64,000 nucleotides of DNA from NCBI GenBank assembly GCA_003956705.1, contig QZCP01000112.1, positions 1-64,000 on the forward strand, given 5' to 3'. The stretch comes from Brevipalpus yothersi. Lineage: Eukaryota > Arthropoda > Arachnida > Trombidiformes > Tenuipalpidae. Each line of letters begins with the position of its first letter. Positions within the stretch are counted from its first letter, which is position 1. This document shows, one piece after another, positions 25,461-39,379 of the stretch. The position numbers and the translations under genes are program-made. A model generated the notes under the pieces. The model did not search any database and was not told where the DNA came from. It saw nothing but the letters and a program-made list of their open reading frames with translations.

Positions 25461-25465
<5 letters not shown>

Positions 25466-25491
<26 letters not shown>
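25466..25491. repeat. (CT)n microsatellite
   Basis: Short pure CT run. A (GT)n run lies nearby at about 25776-25794, and an interrupted (CA)n at 24341-24372. Confidence 0.9.
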
Positions 25492-26121
25492 ACCAGCTGG
25501 AACAGTGGCATTAGCCAGTGACTGACCACAAGAGTGATCACTGTTTGATCTAGGCTGACATCATCATCTGAAATGAACTAGGATGGGAAGGTAATTTTTC
25601 TGAAACTAGAGTTCTGATTGAGAGTAGAGGAAAAGAATTGGAGGATGTAACAGTGACACAAGAAATTGAAGTTTTTGGAAGATAGTGTGACAGTGGTGGA
25701 GGGTGGAGGAGACTTGACTCGAAGTGACCGGAGGCGTGAGAAAAGGCCTCATTTCTCTACAAAGGATTGGCAGCCTGTGTGTGTGTGTGTGTGGAGCAGG
25801 CGAAAAAGGTATCGCTCGGTGGTCTTGCGAAAAAGTCACGGGCTCAGAAGCACAAAAGAGTGGTACAGTTGAAACTTATTTTCTCTGAATCAGTAGCGAT
25901 TCAGTTTGCCAATTTAACCATAAGAACAACTCGCACTTTTCGTGTTGCCCTGTCGCCCTGTCACTACAGATTATTACTTGGATGGCTGATTTCATTGCGA
26001 CATCTCGAGCTAATCGCTGTAGTTCATGTTAATGTAACTTTCTCACAATGCCGAATTTCATTTTTGCTTGGCCCATTCTTCTTGCTGAGCTTCCGTTTGC
26101 TCACTGGTCTGTTGGCTTACA

Positions 26122-26125
<4 letters not shown>

Positions 26126-26164
<39 letters not shown>
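26126..26164. repeat. (CT)n microsatellite
   Basis: Pure CT run followed by CATT units. Confidence 0.93.
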
Positions 26165-26166
<2 letters not shown>

Positions 26167-28672
26167 ATTCATTCATTCTCTTTCTGTTACTTTTCTTCCT
26201 CTTCTAGCGGCCCGCCAGAATCAACATTGCTGACACAAGGAGCGAGTATTTTCCACGGATTACCGAGGCCAATGTCGCCTATGGCCTCACTAGGCAATTC
26301 TCGACGGACATCCCAGCCCATCGTAATCGCGATTTTACCCGCAATTCGGTGGCCATGCAATCAGATTCCTAGTGATTGTTTGATTCCTCCTTTCTGCTTC
26401 CATCGCCTGTTCCGAGACCACAAGCAAGCTAATCCAGTTCACATCTCGGCACCATTAGTTGGCGACAGATTTGAAGACCCCTGTGGGTGCTAATCCGCCA
26501 ATTCATTCAATTCAGTGGCAGCCAAAACATGAAACCAAATTCAACTCACCGAATTAAGCTTCATTTGAATTTCATACCTGAAAGGGGGGCCAAAGCGTGT
26601 GCATTCAATTCGCGCTTTGTTTCGAGAGACTTTCGGGAAACACAATCGCTTGTCAGTTCATCTGAATTCTTCAACAACAATGGTCCACCCTTTTTGTGGA
26701 TAGAGTCCAAGCTAAATGTGAGAATAAATTCATCAATCACCATCGATTCTTCACTTTTCAAAATATTTCTTCTAGGAGAAGATTCTCTTCGCGAATCTCC
26801 AAAATTGAGTTGACTGGAAGAGTATCAGTTTATTGGTTAAAAGGGTTCAGTTCATGCATGTCTAATTCGCTCTTTTCTCAATTTTCTACGCTTTTCATCC
26901 TCTGGTTACTTTTGTGCTTCAGATCGTGTCCCAAGATGTTCACAGAAGACCCATACTCAAACTTCTCTCAAATAATTCAGCATTTTTGAGAATATTTCGA
27001 AAAAATTCATTCGAAGAAGAGGAAAAAAGAAAATGTGTTGAGATGGTCTAGTGATTTCGAGGAAAAAACTTGACGAGCAGTATGAATTTGAATTTGTTCC
27101 GAATTTTGTATATTCTGATTATTTTTGAATCTATTTTGGAATGTGAATACCTAGCTAATCATAGGACTGCTCGTGTTTCACGCATTAACTGAGAAAATAA
27201 TGATAAATATTTGGCTAGTATCAAGAGTTTGACTGTTAAGTCTATGCCTAAATAGCCGAATAAGCTCAATTGTGATGAAGCTCCAGCTCGATGGAGCTCA
27301 TGAGCTGCATTTCTTTGTCACCATAGAAGACTCTCTTCTTTGCTCTGAGGAAGAATAGGATCAACTGAACAGAGCTCCAGTTCATTTTGAAGACATTCAA
27401 TTCACTTAACCCTGAGCTTGAAACAAGCCTAGGTGAAAAAATCTTCCATCTTTCCAGCTTTCAATTCGAAAGAAAGAAACTACTGTAACACAATGAATGG
27501 ATGTAGAAAATCACTTCCAATTCATTCAAACAAGCATATTATTCACTTCCACTCTGATTCTCTCTTTACTAGATCCGCATTTTTGTTTTCAGAAACTTTT
27601 TATCAAGTGATTGATATGTCCCTTCAATGTAGAATAGGCACTAAAAATTTGCAAATGAAGGCCAATTAGGAGCAAGATGAATTCACTCATTTCATGCCAA
27701 TAAGACTGATAAAATGGATCGAGAAGAGGAGAAAGATAAACTCTTCCCTATTCTACAAATATTTCTGCAATGAAGGGACAATAGTTGGATTGATTGAACA
27801 TTCATGAAAAAAAATTAAGCCAAACAGGTCTATTTTGTGATTTTGATACTAAAATAAATCTGATGAATTTGAGAGAAAAATCAAATATTAAATCTAACTT
27901 TTTCACTCCATCTACTATCGGGATAAAGTTTTGTGGAAAATCTCTCAGCATAGTTATCCTCTAAATTGAAATATCGTATATAGAACACGGACAGCACGGA
28001 AGCACTCTATTCACCATATTGTTTTCAAATTATAATATTGAAAGGACTTCTATTTTATTTCGAGCGGTGCTTAATAGTTTTGAAAGAAAATTTAGGCAAA
28101 ACTTCAACTTATAATACTTTTGTGTGATGCAAACGATTTCAGATCCTTCAGATCTTTCACACTGGCAGTCATGGAAAGTTGTTCACCTGAGTTTCTCCGA
28201 ATGTGGCCCAGGACTATGGATGAGGACACAGGGCAACCATTGATACATGTCAGCCTAAAGTCTGTGTCCAGTAACTAGACTTGGAATGAGCTAGGAAAGA
28301 GATGAGTAATAAATATTTCCCGCAGTTATTAGCATAGAGATGGACAGAAGCTAAGGATTTAGCATAAATTTGGAAAGACAGTGAATGAATAAATCGCAAT
28401 TTATATTTGTGCTCACCGCTCTTGTCGATTGGCTGGCCTCACATACCTGAGAAACCCGCTGAGTTTGAAGTACGAAAGAGCGGGAAAGCGCCGTATTTTG
28501 AAATAATTTATAAATTGTTGATTGCTAGTTATGAATGAGAATATTACTCCGTTCGAATCTCACTGTACCTCCCCCCAGCTTCTATATGTATAGAGAAAGA
28601 AAAACTGCGAGCTCAGATATAGATTCACTCTGAGAGGCTCTCCCACTCACTTCATCTCGCACGCTGGGAGCC

Positions 28673-28694
28673 TCTCTCTCTCCTTCTCTTTCTT

Positions 28695-28773
<79 letters not shown>

Positions 28774-28775
28774 CT
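28673..28775. repeat. (CT)n then (CTTT)n microsatellite, about 100 bp
   Basis: CT dinucleotides pass into CTTT tetramers, the same compound structure as at 22.5 kb. Confidence 0.95.
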
Positions 28776-29495
28776 CCCGCTCCCATGCCTTTATTCTCTC
28801 TCTCTAGCAGGGTGCGACTTATGCCTTTGCTTTCACGATGTCTCCATCCTCCTCATCCTCCTCATCTGAATCATTCATCTTCATCATCTTTTTCCCTCCC
28901 CTCTAAAGACATTTGGCCTCAAATGATCCTGATCCTCGTCGAGCAATGCCGTTGGATAGGCCCGCACTCACGAACGGCCAGCATCCAAATGCTGCCACAT
29001 TGAGCTGGCCAAATCACAGAGGTTTCCGATTCGCTAGCGCTTCAAGGTAACAATTAGAGGATCTGAATGTTACTAAACAGAACTAAACTTGGTCAGCATT
29101 TATTTTTGACTGCAAAATGAAATGAAGCTTGCGGGATTGTCCACAATTACTTCAAGTACATGTGCAAATCACTATCATCAGCCTCATCATCATCAGCCTC
29201 ATTGGCCTACGGCTAACCATGAGCCTATGAAAACCTTGCACAGGCCAGAAACACTGTTATAGGAGGAAAGTATATATTACGTGGCAGTGGTTCACGTGGT
29301 TAGTCCGTCAGGCCACAATATCGTGTCTCATGTCAACGAAAGCCTCTGATTGTCGAAATTTTGCTTTCACCGGTAAAAGTGAAAAAAATTAGTTCACTAG
29401 CACCTCTGCTCTTAATAGAAAGTTTCCCCTGCTAGTATTCATATTCACTTTAAGGATATGAAATGATGATTAGAATTCATGTTAATATATGATTT

Positions 29496-29503
29496 ATGCA
29501 AAT
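29496..29503 (+). promoter_or_regulatory. POU octamer ATGCAAAT
   Basis: Perfect octamer within an AT-rich part of the desert. Function is inferred. Confidence 0.35.
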
Positions 29504-29881
29504 TTGATCTGTCTTTAAGCAAATTTGAGGGAACTGAATTAGGCTGATCAATTATGCATTCACTAAAAAGAACCACCAAAGAACACACTCGCTTTCTCTA
29601 TTACTCTCTTTCACATTCTTGGAGGACTTGAAATATTCTCAAGGCCTCCTTCTCCCAGACAATATCATATTATCTCATTTTGAGCAACTTTGTTTCAGAC
29701 TGAAAACATGATTACCCACTTGGAATATTCATTCGCTACGATTGCCATCTCGCTCTCTGACTGTTTGTTGACCCGAGCACCTGAGAAGTGAACAAAAGGG
29801 CCTCAGGACTCGATGACCATCGACTTGGACTAAAGTCCATTGGCAAGCCGATAAGCTCTGTTCTTTCATAAGCGAACCTAT

Positions 29882-29883
29882 AG

Positions 29884-29943
<60 letters not shown>
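29882..29943. repeat. (GAAA)n then (GA)n microsatellite
   Basis: Mirror-strand version of the CT/CTTT compound tracts. Confidence 0.95.
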
Positions 29944-29946
<3 letters not shown>

Positions 29947-30624
29947 TGAAGATAAGTTTATCGAACAAAATGAGCTCCAGTTAATAATTGCTTAGTGAGT
30001 TCGATGCAATAGCAACTCACGCAGAGGAAGATGCGGGCAAAATAGAGAGGAAGATGAGGAGAGAGAGAAAGAAAATGGATAGTTAAAAGCAAGGAATCAG
30101 ATGGTTATGCTCATAATATCAGCGCAATAACGAGATAAACGTTATGTGTATCATCTCTTACACTCTTCATTTTACTTCATCTCATCATCACAGAGAATCA
30201 TCATAGCATCTTTTAGCTTTACGTGCAACATTTTGCCTGTATACTCACATACTGAGAAGAACATACAGTGTATTTACAAACACATTTTTGCCACCGATCG
30301 CAACAATCAGTTTCTTCTTCATCGCCACTCGGATGGTGAGATTTTCCAAATCTCTGGCATCCTTTCCTGCCGCATCTCTCCTCATCTCTACTTCCCGCTG
30401 TGGACTCAGAGTGAGGGAAGCTGATCCGAGGGCAATAAAGATGCCCATCAGATGAGCAAACTGTTGACGGCTTCAAAGCTTGCTGGATGAGGAGTGCGAT
30501 TTCGGTGGCTTGCCGCTGACATCGGCGAGATGTAGTCGGAGGACGTAATCAGTAGGATGCTTTGCTTTGCTCATCACCACTTTTTGAATCGCATCGTAAA
30601 AGTCGACCCAAGTGAGGCCAGTGT

Positions 30625-30632
30625 ATTTGCAT
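30625..30632 (-). promoter_or_regulatory. POU octamer (ATTTGCAT on plus)
   Basis: Perfect octamer on the minus strand. Function is inferred. Confidence 0.35.
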
Positions 30633-30990
30633 GCGAATCGACCACCGATGGGTGAAGAATTCCACTACCACTGCCTCTCGAGGCTCATATCCTGGAGGGC
30701 GAAGGTGGTGGAGCAAGTGGCAGGCCTTGATAAGAAAGCGTAAAAATTCGACGAGACACTGGCATCCAAATTGCAAACCCAGTTGACAGTCGTACGTAAA
30801 AAGAGAGAAAATTTTCCCCGCAAAATGGACTCTCTTGGGGTCATAGTGGAATGAAAAAGGCTAAATTTTTTTCCAACCAACTCAAAGCTTCTCTTCGCTC
30901 GGGAGTTGTTTAATTCGCTCTTCAATTTTTGCTGGCTGGCCAAATTAGCGTTTGCTCGCTTCTCCATCGGACAGGAAGGAGATTAGATTT

Positions 30991-30994
<4 letters not shown>

Positions 30995-31064
<70 letters not shown>
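30995..31064. repeat. (CT)n microsatellite, about 70 bp
   Basis: Pure CT dinucleotides. Confidence 0.97.
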
Positions 31065-31068
<4 letters not shown>

Positions 31069-31327
31069 CACTTTTCAGGAGAACAACTTGCTTTTCAATA
31101 TATGCTCAGTTGGAAGAGAGAGAGAAAAAGAAATTGAATTTCCTAGTAATACATGCGAAACTCTCTCTGCTCTTCCCTTTTTCTTCTCTTCTTCTCTTTC
31201 AGGGGAACCACCCAGCCGCTCGCCTCCTTGCCATCATTCCACCTAGCTTCGTTGGACCACTAGCCTGCTGTCCTCCAACGCTATACCCAACCATCTCTCC
31301 GTTCTGCTCCTATCACACTCTGGCAAA

Positions 31328-31352
31328 ATGTATGTACACATACCAAATAAAA
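31328..31352 (-). repeat. Dispersed repeat, partial copy F
   Basis: Read on the minus strand it gives TTTTATTTGGTATGTGTAC, matching the left end of copies B and C. No TGAGTTACAC follows, so this is a fragment at best. Confidence 0.35.
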
Positions 31353-32478
31353 TCTGGCAAAAAGAATCTTAGAAACAGAGAGAAATTGTGACCAAAAGTG
31401 ACCAAAAAGTGTAGGCCTAGCAGGCAAAAGTCAGCTGGCTTCATTGAGGTGGAAAGAGTGACGTGGTGTGCCTACAAATGGTGAGCCTTTCTGTACTTTC
31501 TGTACTTTTTGTACTTTATGTACTCTTGCTGATTCGGCTGATCGCGAGTTCAAGAAGCCAGGTCACTCGATTCGGCCAGCAGCGAGGCTTGCCAGGCACG
31601 GAGAGAGGAGAATCGCCTCGTCCGTGCTCATCACAGCCTCCGCTGCTATACGGTAAGGATAAATTCAGGAACTGCTTGATAGAAATGCGTTGGCGAGCGG
31701 GCAAGTCGCATAATTAATTAATTATCATATCATATAATCGTCTATGTTTAGACTTACTTGGAATGGTCAAGATTGATTGCTCAACGTAAGTTCTGAAACG
31801 AGACGAGCGTGAGCTTTACTTGTTGCGAGAGGATAGTGAATCGCCTCCGGGTCTATCCGCAACTCTTCATGTTGCTTTCTCTCTCTCTCTCTCTCTCTAT
31901 GCAACTTGGCTAGATTCATACACTACTACTTTAGTATTCAGCATTCCATTCCAAGGCTATTCTCAGGGGCCATGTATTATGACTTGTTCTAGCAATGATC
32001 ACGGCGATCTGCTGGTAAACAAGCGCACCTCTCAACCGATTCACAAACTTTTCTCAATGAACTGGAGAAGAGCCGGTAATGTTGCATGTAACATTGATTA
32101 ACATGTAAAAACGAAAACATGACACACGAATAATAATTTTTCTTCCCATTTACTGTATCGTTCTGAAAGGCGTTGGGACTACAAGCTTGGCACTCAAGCT
32201 TGGAGTAAAAGCGTTCTGAGTGAGGATCGCGAAAAATTCTGAGCCTTGCACCAAACTCAAAATCATTAAACTCCGAACTGGGATAGCCATCATATCGTCC
32301 CAACTCCAGTATCAGCAGCACAGCAGCTACACCCGCACCTTCCTCTCCTCCTCACTTCTAGTCCACTATTCTCTATGCAATACACTTATAATCCAAAATA
32401 CTTGAGGCTTGCTCTTGCCATTATGCATCATAAGTTTGCTTGAATATATGTATTAGTAAGATATACTGCTCATTTACT

Positions 32479-32479
<1 letters not shown>

Positions 32480-32536
<57 letters not shown>

Positions 32537-32540
32537 CACA
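32480..32540. repeat. (CT)n joined to (AC)n
   Basis: About 43 bp of CT passes directly into (AC)n. Confidence 0.95.
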
Positions 32541-33439
32541 TAACACAACAGACTCTTTCCATGAACTCTTGTAGACTTTCGTCCAAGAGAATCAAGTTGA
32601 TGATGAAAAAATTTCTACCATAATGAATGTTATAAGATAGCATAAAAATAATTAGAGTGTAAAGCATCGCCTCTTACTTAATAATCTATTTCATATATGT
32701 CTAACTTTTTTGGCCAATAAAGTAGAAAGTGTAAAGCAAAAACCTGAGCAAATATAGTGCGCAACAAATGAACAATCGAATGGCCAAATTCACGCTCAAG
32801 GCTCGAGTCGTTAAGTTTTTTGAGAAAATCTATAGTGGTAAGAAGTAATCTTTTTATGGAGAATTAAGCCTGCTCAAAGGAAACAAAAGTTTAATCTGAA
32901 AGATTTGCACAACGAGAATGTGATTAAGAAGCTCGAGGTATGGACAAGACGAGTTGAAGCTCGCGTGGAAGGCAAAAGAAGGCAAAAGAAGGCAAAAAGT
33001 TGTTTGCTCATGAGGTGATATGTTACCTGAAACTATCTGGCTAGATGTAGATTTGTATATAAGTAGATGTATTTATATATATACATATGATGGACCAGAA
33101 GAGCGAGAAAAGATATTCTCTATAAGAAAGTTGGGAGAATATCTCAACTTTAACCTCAATCGAGCGCCTTGATGGCTGGTGAAACGTGCTTACAGCGGCA
33201 TCAATGCTTATCATTTTAATTGAATAGTCTGAAATCACGAAAATCCGTGAGATACGGATAATGGTGGTCGTTTGGAGGTCTAGTTTGCCTCTGGGCAGGA
33301 AGATATTGATGAAAGCAGCGCTCAGCTTGATAACATTGGACGTCGTCTCCGTTCTCGATGACCAAGCTACCCGATTTCGGCAAGGAGGTGAGCTTCATCC
33401 TCCGACTGCCGACTCGCTCAAAGCCTCCTCACACGCAGT

Positions 33440-33504
<65 letters not shown>
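33440..33504. repeat. (GA)n microsatellite
   Basis: Pure GA dinucleotides. Confidence 0.96.
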
Positions 33505-33507
<3 letters not shown>

Positions 33508-33803
33508 TGAGCCTCCGCAAGGTTTCCGCATCAAAATCTCGAAAATCCTGCCATCAGGGCGCGGAAGAAAGCTCATAGTATTGGCAAGAAGATTGTAATC
33601 TACATATATTGAGTTGAGTTGAAATTCAGCTTCTGGATTGCTTTCAAGATGAGGAACAGCACAGAAAACATTTTGATCCTCTAGAAAGTGAACTGCTCAT
33701 AAAATGAGAGAGAGAGAACCTTATTTACTGAAAGGCAATCCAGCGAGTGTCTTACTAACAAGAGGGAGCAGAAGGAGTTGAAGGAGGCAATTTATATCCT
33801 CAA

Positions 33804-33811
33804 ATTTGCAT
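33804..33811 (-). promoter_or_regulatory. POU octamer (ATTTGCAT on plus)
   Basis: Perfect octamer on the minus strand. Function is inferred. Confidence 0.35.
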
Positions 33812-34268
33812 ATTATCTATCCGAGCTTGGAAAGATTCCTCCTCATCCCTACCATATCATTGCCAGGCTGTGGCTGCTACGTGCTCCTCGCGTCACTTGC
33901 TCATGAGGACGAGCTGCGGTGGCCTCAGTCATCTTCAATGTATCTTCAGTCATCCTCATCCCATCCTGCGCTGGTCGCTCGCGAAAATATTGAACAATCA
34001 ACTGCTTGGCGAGACTTTATTTCTTCAACAACTCCCAATCAATTCAATTACATTGCTGTAACAAGAATGCTTCCACTCATTCCTGAAACCAGCGTGGCCT
34101 CTTTGTCTTTCCTCATATAGCTTTGGATGATTTCTTTTTCTCTCTTATTATCATTGTACAATAGGCCATTCAGAATTTGATTCCTTTGCCAAACTCAATG
34201 TTGCACTTTATCGAGCTCTCTGGAGCTCACTGTGGGCACGATGATTGTAGAAAGTATCCGGACGGGCT

Positions 34269-34373
34269 GAGAAAGAAAGAAAGAAAGAAAGAGAGAAAGA
34301 GAGAAAGAGAGAAAGAGAGAAAGAGTGAAAGAGAGAAAGAGAGAAAGAGAGAAAGAGAGAAAGAGAGAAAGAT
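34269..34373. repeat. (GAAA)n / (GAGAAA)n array, about 105 bp
   Basis: GAAA tetramers give way to a regular run of GAGAAA-type hexamers, with one T-for-A variant near 34326. Confidence 0.95.
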
Positions 34374-34865
34374 ACAGAAAATTGATCGGAGGAACTTGGA
34401 TCCATCTCATCTTGGGTCGTCCTCGTGGATGCTTTCAAGTACTTGGCCATCATATTGACACCAGTTCTTCAAGAGGAGATGCTCATCTCAGGGAATGAGG
34501 ACTTCTTGGCACTGATATCTCTACTTGGAGACCTCGATTGATCGCTTCTCAAAGGACAAGGAGAAACTCATCCGAAAGGACAGAGGTGGTAGCCTAGCGA
34601 TAGTCAAAAAGTGTCCAAACTGCCTCGCTACTGGACCTGCAATAAAGTAGAGGTGAGTGAAAATTAGATTTGATACTTCTAACAACAATTCAATCTCCTC
34701 CAGCTTAACAATAGTCATTTATCACTGGCCATAAAATAAGCATTCTTTTTACCTTAGATGAGCATTATCAAATACAAAGCACACTAAAATCAGGCATCTC
34801 AATGAAGTTCCAATCACAAAAGAGGAAGAATTTTATAGCTACATCTTTCGTTCTACCTCCTCAAT

Positions 34866-34894
34866 CACGAATACACATATACTGAAATAAAGCA
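34866..34894 (-). repeat. Dispersed repeat, partial copy E
   Basis: On the minus strand it reads TTATTTCAGTATATGTGTATTCGTGA, matching the left half of copies A and A2. The right half is missing. The match was made by eye. Confidence 0.4.
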
Positions 34895-35569
34895 ACCGTT
34901 TTGATAGTATCTGTAGAGTGGGTGGCAGCTCTACTGCCTTCTTATTGTGTCCTCGCGGTATGGTAGGCAAATGAACTCACAACTCAAATGAATTTGTGAG
35001 TGCTGGCTCAAAAATGCTAGGGAATAAAGAATTCCGAAATTGGATAGGAAACTATTGAAGTCATAAAAAAAACTCTCGGCTTGGAAGAGGGTGGTGATAA
35101 TTGAATGATGTTGGAGATGAAAGTGGAAGATTGGATGGAATCGTGACAATATGCGCCAAAAAAGTGCTGAAGGTGGAAAAGACTCTGAAATTGATCACAA
35201 GGACTCAAAAGTGAAGATGACAAAGCGTTTATTCAATGATACAGGGAGAGCTTAGGCTAGGTACACGATGGAGGATCAATGTTGCTCACTTTTCGGAGAT
35301 TAATAGTTGTGAGAGACTGGAAAATATTTGTTTTCCTGCAGTCATACCTTTTGATTCCATGAAAATCTATTGCTGTAAGTTATATTTCTTCTCAATTAGA
35401 TGAATGGATTGGAATGAACGCACACACACTGATTGAGTAGATAAGATGCTCTTAGTGGGAGCGTCAATTTACTAAAATGAGTCATATATTTGATGAATTT
35501 CTGAGAGCCATTGAGAAGAATGCAGTTGATAAACAATCGACATTAGGAACATAAGGAACATGAGGAACA

Positions 35570-35622
35570 GGAGAAACAGGAGGAGAAAGAGGAGAAAGAG
35601 GAGAAAGAGGAGAAAGAGGAAG
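35570..35622. repeat. Nonamer tandem array (GGAGAAAGA)n
   Basis: Four to five GGAGAAAGA units are preceded by a decaying series of GGAACAT / GGAACAG / GGAGAAACA words from about 35548. Confidence 0.85.
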
Positions 35623-36836
35623 GTGAAAGCTCAGTGGAGAAGCATACACCTAGAGTTTCGATGATGAGTGGATGAAGAAAGCTCTATCTCTATTTTGAAA
35701 AAATTTTCAACCAATTTGAACTGAGGACAAAAGATAAGAAACCTAATGGATGGATGGAATAGTGTACTATGATAGTCTTTCAACAATTTTGCTTGCTGTA
35801 AAAACTTGAATCAGGAAATGATAGAGCCCAATTGCTAGGGAAAGTGAATATCTCTCTTGAAGCAGAATTTGTATGGGATTAACGGGTTCATCGTAATGAA
35901 TCGAGGGCACTGACAGCTGTGATGTGCAGTGGTCTATGAGGATAAAATCTAGGATCAGAGCGAGTTATTTGAATATTGTTCGTCCAGCTCTGAGCCCTTG
36001 CTTTGTGGGTGATAATCCGCCTGTTTGTGGCTCGAAATGATAACAGTAATTAGACAAGGCGGGAAAATCAATTTTGACAAAACAGGCTAATTGAATGAAA
36101 AAAATGCAGACAAGTGCCCCATGAACAGCAGGCAATATCCAGCAAGTGTTGGAAGATATCGCTCTCGATCTAGTATTTGTGGTGGATTATCATTTGATCA
36201 ATGAATCTATGTTCTAGTATTTGAGCATTTGTATATTAGATGAGCGTATGCGCAAAAAAGCTTGTGTATAAGAAACTTTACAATCTCTGTTTCCATATCT
36301 TTCTACAGGCTTGCATGGAAGAGAAGAAAAAGAAGAAGAAGAAGAAGAAGAAGAATTGGATTGAGAGGAAATTCCCGATCTCGCTGGGAAAGAGAAGAGT
36401 GGCCTTCGAGTCCGTTTCTATGCTCGCTTGTTTTTTCTATTCTAATGAGATATGGAATACCTGCTCAACCAGGTATTTCGTGTTCTCATGAGTGCACTCT
36501 CTGAGGCTGACATTCCATGGAATCACCATTTCATGCTGTGTTTTTTTGAGCAGCAAGTCGCAAACTTATCTCCTTGGTGCACCTAATGGTTGGTAGTGTG
36601 CTTCTTCCTCTGCTTACAAATGGCAAGATTCAGTGGAAACTTCATACAGTTCACGTGAAATAAGAAAAAAAGAGGCTGAAAACGAGAGGGTGTATAGAAA
36701 GTGTCGCAACCTCTCTTGACGAGTGAACTCTGTTCACTCGTAATCTGATGCAGATTCAGACATGATGCTTGTGAAAAGTTGAAGATAAAAGAGCTGCTCC
36801 ATCAAATAGAGATCCCAAGACGGACTCAACCCCTCT

Positions 36837-36863
36837 TCTTCTTCTCCTCCTCCTCCTCCTCCT

Positions 36864-36934
<71 letters not shown>
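36837..36934. repeat. (CTC)n joined to (CT)n, about 95 bp
   Basis: CTT/CTC trimers pass into pure CT. An (AAG)n run lies about 500 bp to the left at 36328-36355. Confidence 0.95.
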
Positions 36935-36938
<4 letters not shown>

Positions 36939-38039
36939 TTTCTCTCTCTTTTGCTCCCGCGCTCGTGATGTTGCTTCATGCAGCAGTGAAATTAATTAAA
37001 AGACACGCGAGATGGATTAAATCAAAGGATTAAGCTTTCAGATTCTTCAGCTTCAAGTTTTGTCCAGGCTTGCAGCTCAATGTGGCACGTTCATCAGCCA
37101 CGAATATCAGCACGTACCTAGACTTGCTGATTTTTTTTCTATCTGACATCCTCTCTGACTCTCTGATCAAACTTTCAGATGGAGGGCTATAATGTTATCA
37201 TCCAATCATCCAAAGTGCACTTCTCATTAATTGTCTGTCTTTTGATACCTTCTTGATCTTCAACTGTTGGATGAGAGTTGAAATTACATGAAACCCATAT
37301 CTATACATTTGAGAGGAACTTATTTCAGTCAAGTTTCAGGTTGGGAAAAAGAATTCATGCAAAGCTATACTCAGGAAAGCTGGAGAATGACTTCCACAGG
37401 CGGATGGCCAAATTGATTCCGAAAAACAGTGATCGAGCGAAACATGCCGGAAAAACGGGCCATTTTAGTGTGTGAGAGAATTTGGGATCATGTTGCTGTG
37501 GATTTGTTTTGAGAATGGATCGGCGAACGGAAGAAATTACTAGGTCCGGATCGCGCCACAGGAGGAAAAATGGAAACGGATCCAGCCAAGTAGCCATTGT
37601 CAGGCAAACTTAACTTGGAAGTGACTGGAAAACGATGTGATCCCTGGCCGCAATTGCCTCTCGCGTTTCATTTTTGCTGACAAATCGACTCTTTCACATC
37701 AATCATTGGCGTGCTGGTCAGAGAGAGAGAGAGAGAGAGGAAAACCTGATCTGGACATGGACATGGAATGGTCCACCGAAACATGGCTAGTCTGAGATTT
37801 TGGATACAAATGTTTGAGGAGACATTTAGCTGGAAAAAGAGAAAGAGAGAAAGAAAACACTTGGTGAACCGAGATCAAGAGCAAACTAATCAGACCAACT
37901 ATCAGGAACTGATTGAATTGATTTGCTCCCGGAACTTTGAGAAATAAAATAACTTCAAACGCCAATTTAAGAGCTGAGAGCAACCAGAGTCCGAAGAAGA
38001 TGGTATATTTGGATAGATACCGACTGTTCAGCACACATA

Positions 38040-38042
<3 letters not shown>

Positions 38043-38081
<39 letters not shown>
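38043..38081. repeat. (AC)n microsatellite
   Basis: About 20 uninterrupted AC units, the longest AC tract in the window. Confidence 0.96.
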
Positions 38082-38086
<5 letters not shown>

Positions 38087-39006
38087 ACTCCTTACTTTTT
38101 GGAAATAAGCCTGAGGCAATTTTTCCATATCTCGCAAACAGGTACAGTCACTCTACTACTCACAGTGTACCTCACATTCTGAATGAAGATTCCGAAGCAT
38201 GTACAGCATGTATCAGCTCGGGTGGAAGCTGAGCATCGGAGAGTCTGTCCGTGATTTGATTCGCGCTAGCTGGCTGATGGCTGATGGAGGAAATTTTGGC
38301 CGCAAAACCAAAAGGCCACTTTCTAACTAACTGATTTCGTACCTGCCATCATCCGTCCTCGTTTACGCTGAGCTGGTTTCACCGCCAATACATACAGGCC
38401 GTGATGAAATAAACCAGTAAAACTGGTCACGCTGTGATGTACCACTTTGTTATCGTCACTGGCTTGTTCAATTTGCTTGGCGACGTGCGACAGTGCCAAG
38501 TAGAGTTCCATTATATACAACTCAACCAAACTCAACTGAGTGGGAGGAAGAAGCAGCAAAAGGAGACACAAAATAGATCAACTATCATTTTGTCCAAAGG
38601 ATGATGGCCAATAGAATTGAGAGAGAGAGAGAGAGAAAGCAAAAGGAGTGGAACTCGATAGGCAGTTTTTTGGAATAGAGCATGAGCTCTACTGTGATCT
38701 CGAGCAACTCGAGTGAATAATGCTCCGAATAATGCTGGAGTAATACTCCAGATGATAGGGCAGCCAATAACTGAGCGTTCATGAAGGTGGAGAGATTCTA
38801 CTTTTTCCCATGAACAGGAATCTAGAGCTTCACGAGTTCGACTGAAGAGACCAATCTGTTCATCAAGCCTCTCGGTCAGCTGAGTCCATCGTATGGCCTG
38901 AAGCCACTAGTCTACGTGCTTGCTTCCAAGCTCCGCTTGATGCTGCCTGGTCGCGCGAATGTTTCTACTGAAAGTCGACAGAACGATCAAGAAGCGATTC
39001 TTTATC

Positions 39007-39014
39007 ATTTGCAT
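39007..39014 (-). promoter_or_regulatory. POU octamer (ATTTGCAT on plus)
   Basis: Perfect octamer on the minus strand. Function is inferred. Confidence 0.35.
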
Positions 39015-39317
39015 GATACAACAAGAGAGGAGAGAGAGAAAGGAAGAAAGAAAGAAAGAAATCGATTGGCAATCGGCTATCATGTAAATAAAAGTGATCC
39101 ACTGTAACACATTTGGCCATTGTTAGCATCATTTTTGCCAGGCTCTACAATTCCAATTGTCGTCAACCTTCTCATTCAAGACTTATATCTCAATGGTTGT
39201 TCACCCCAATGAAAGATCTGGTATTTCTTATTCATATTCATTTAAATATCATTTAAATTGCTAATGACTCAAGGGGAGGGCGAGAGCTCTCGAGTGTTTG
39301 GCTAGAGAGAGTGTGTA

Positions 39318-39334
39318 TGTGTGAGTGAGTGAGT

Positions 39335-39376
<42 letters not shown>
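39318..39376. repeat. (GTGA)n then (GA)n microsatellite
   Basis: Same compound design as the tract at 17.1 kb. Confidence 0.95.
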
Positions 39377-39379
<3 letters not shown>

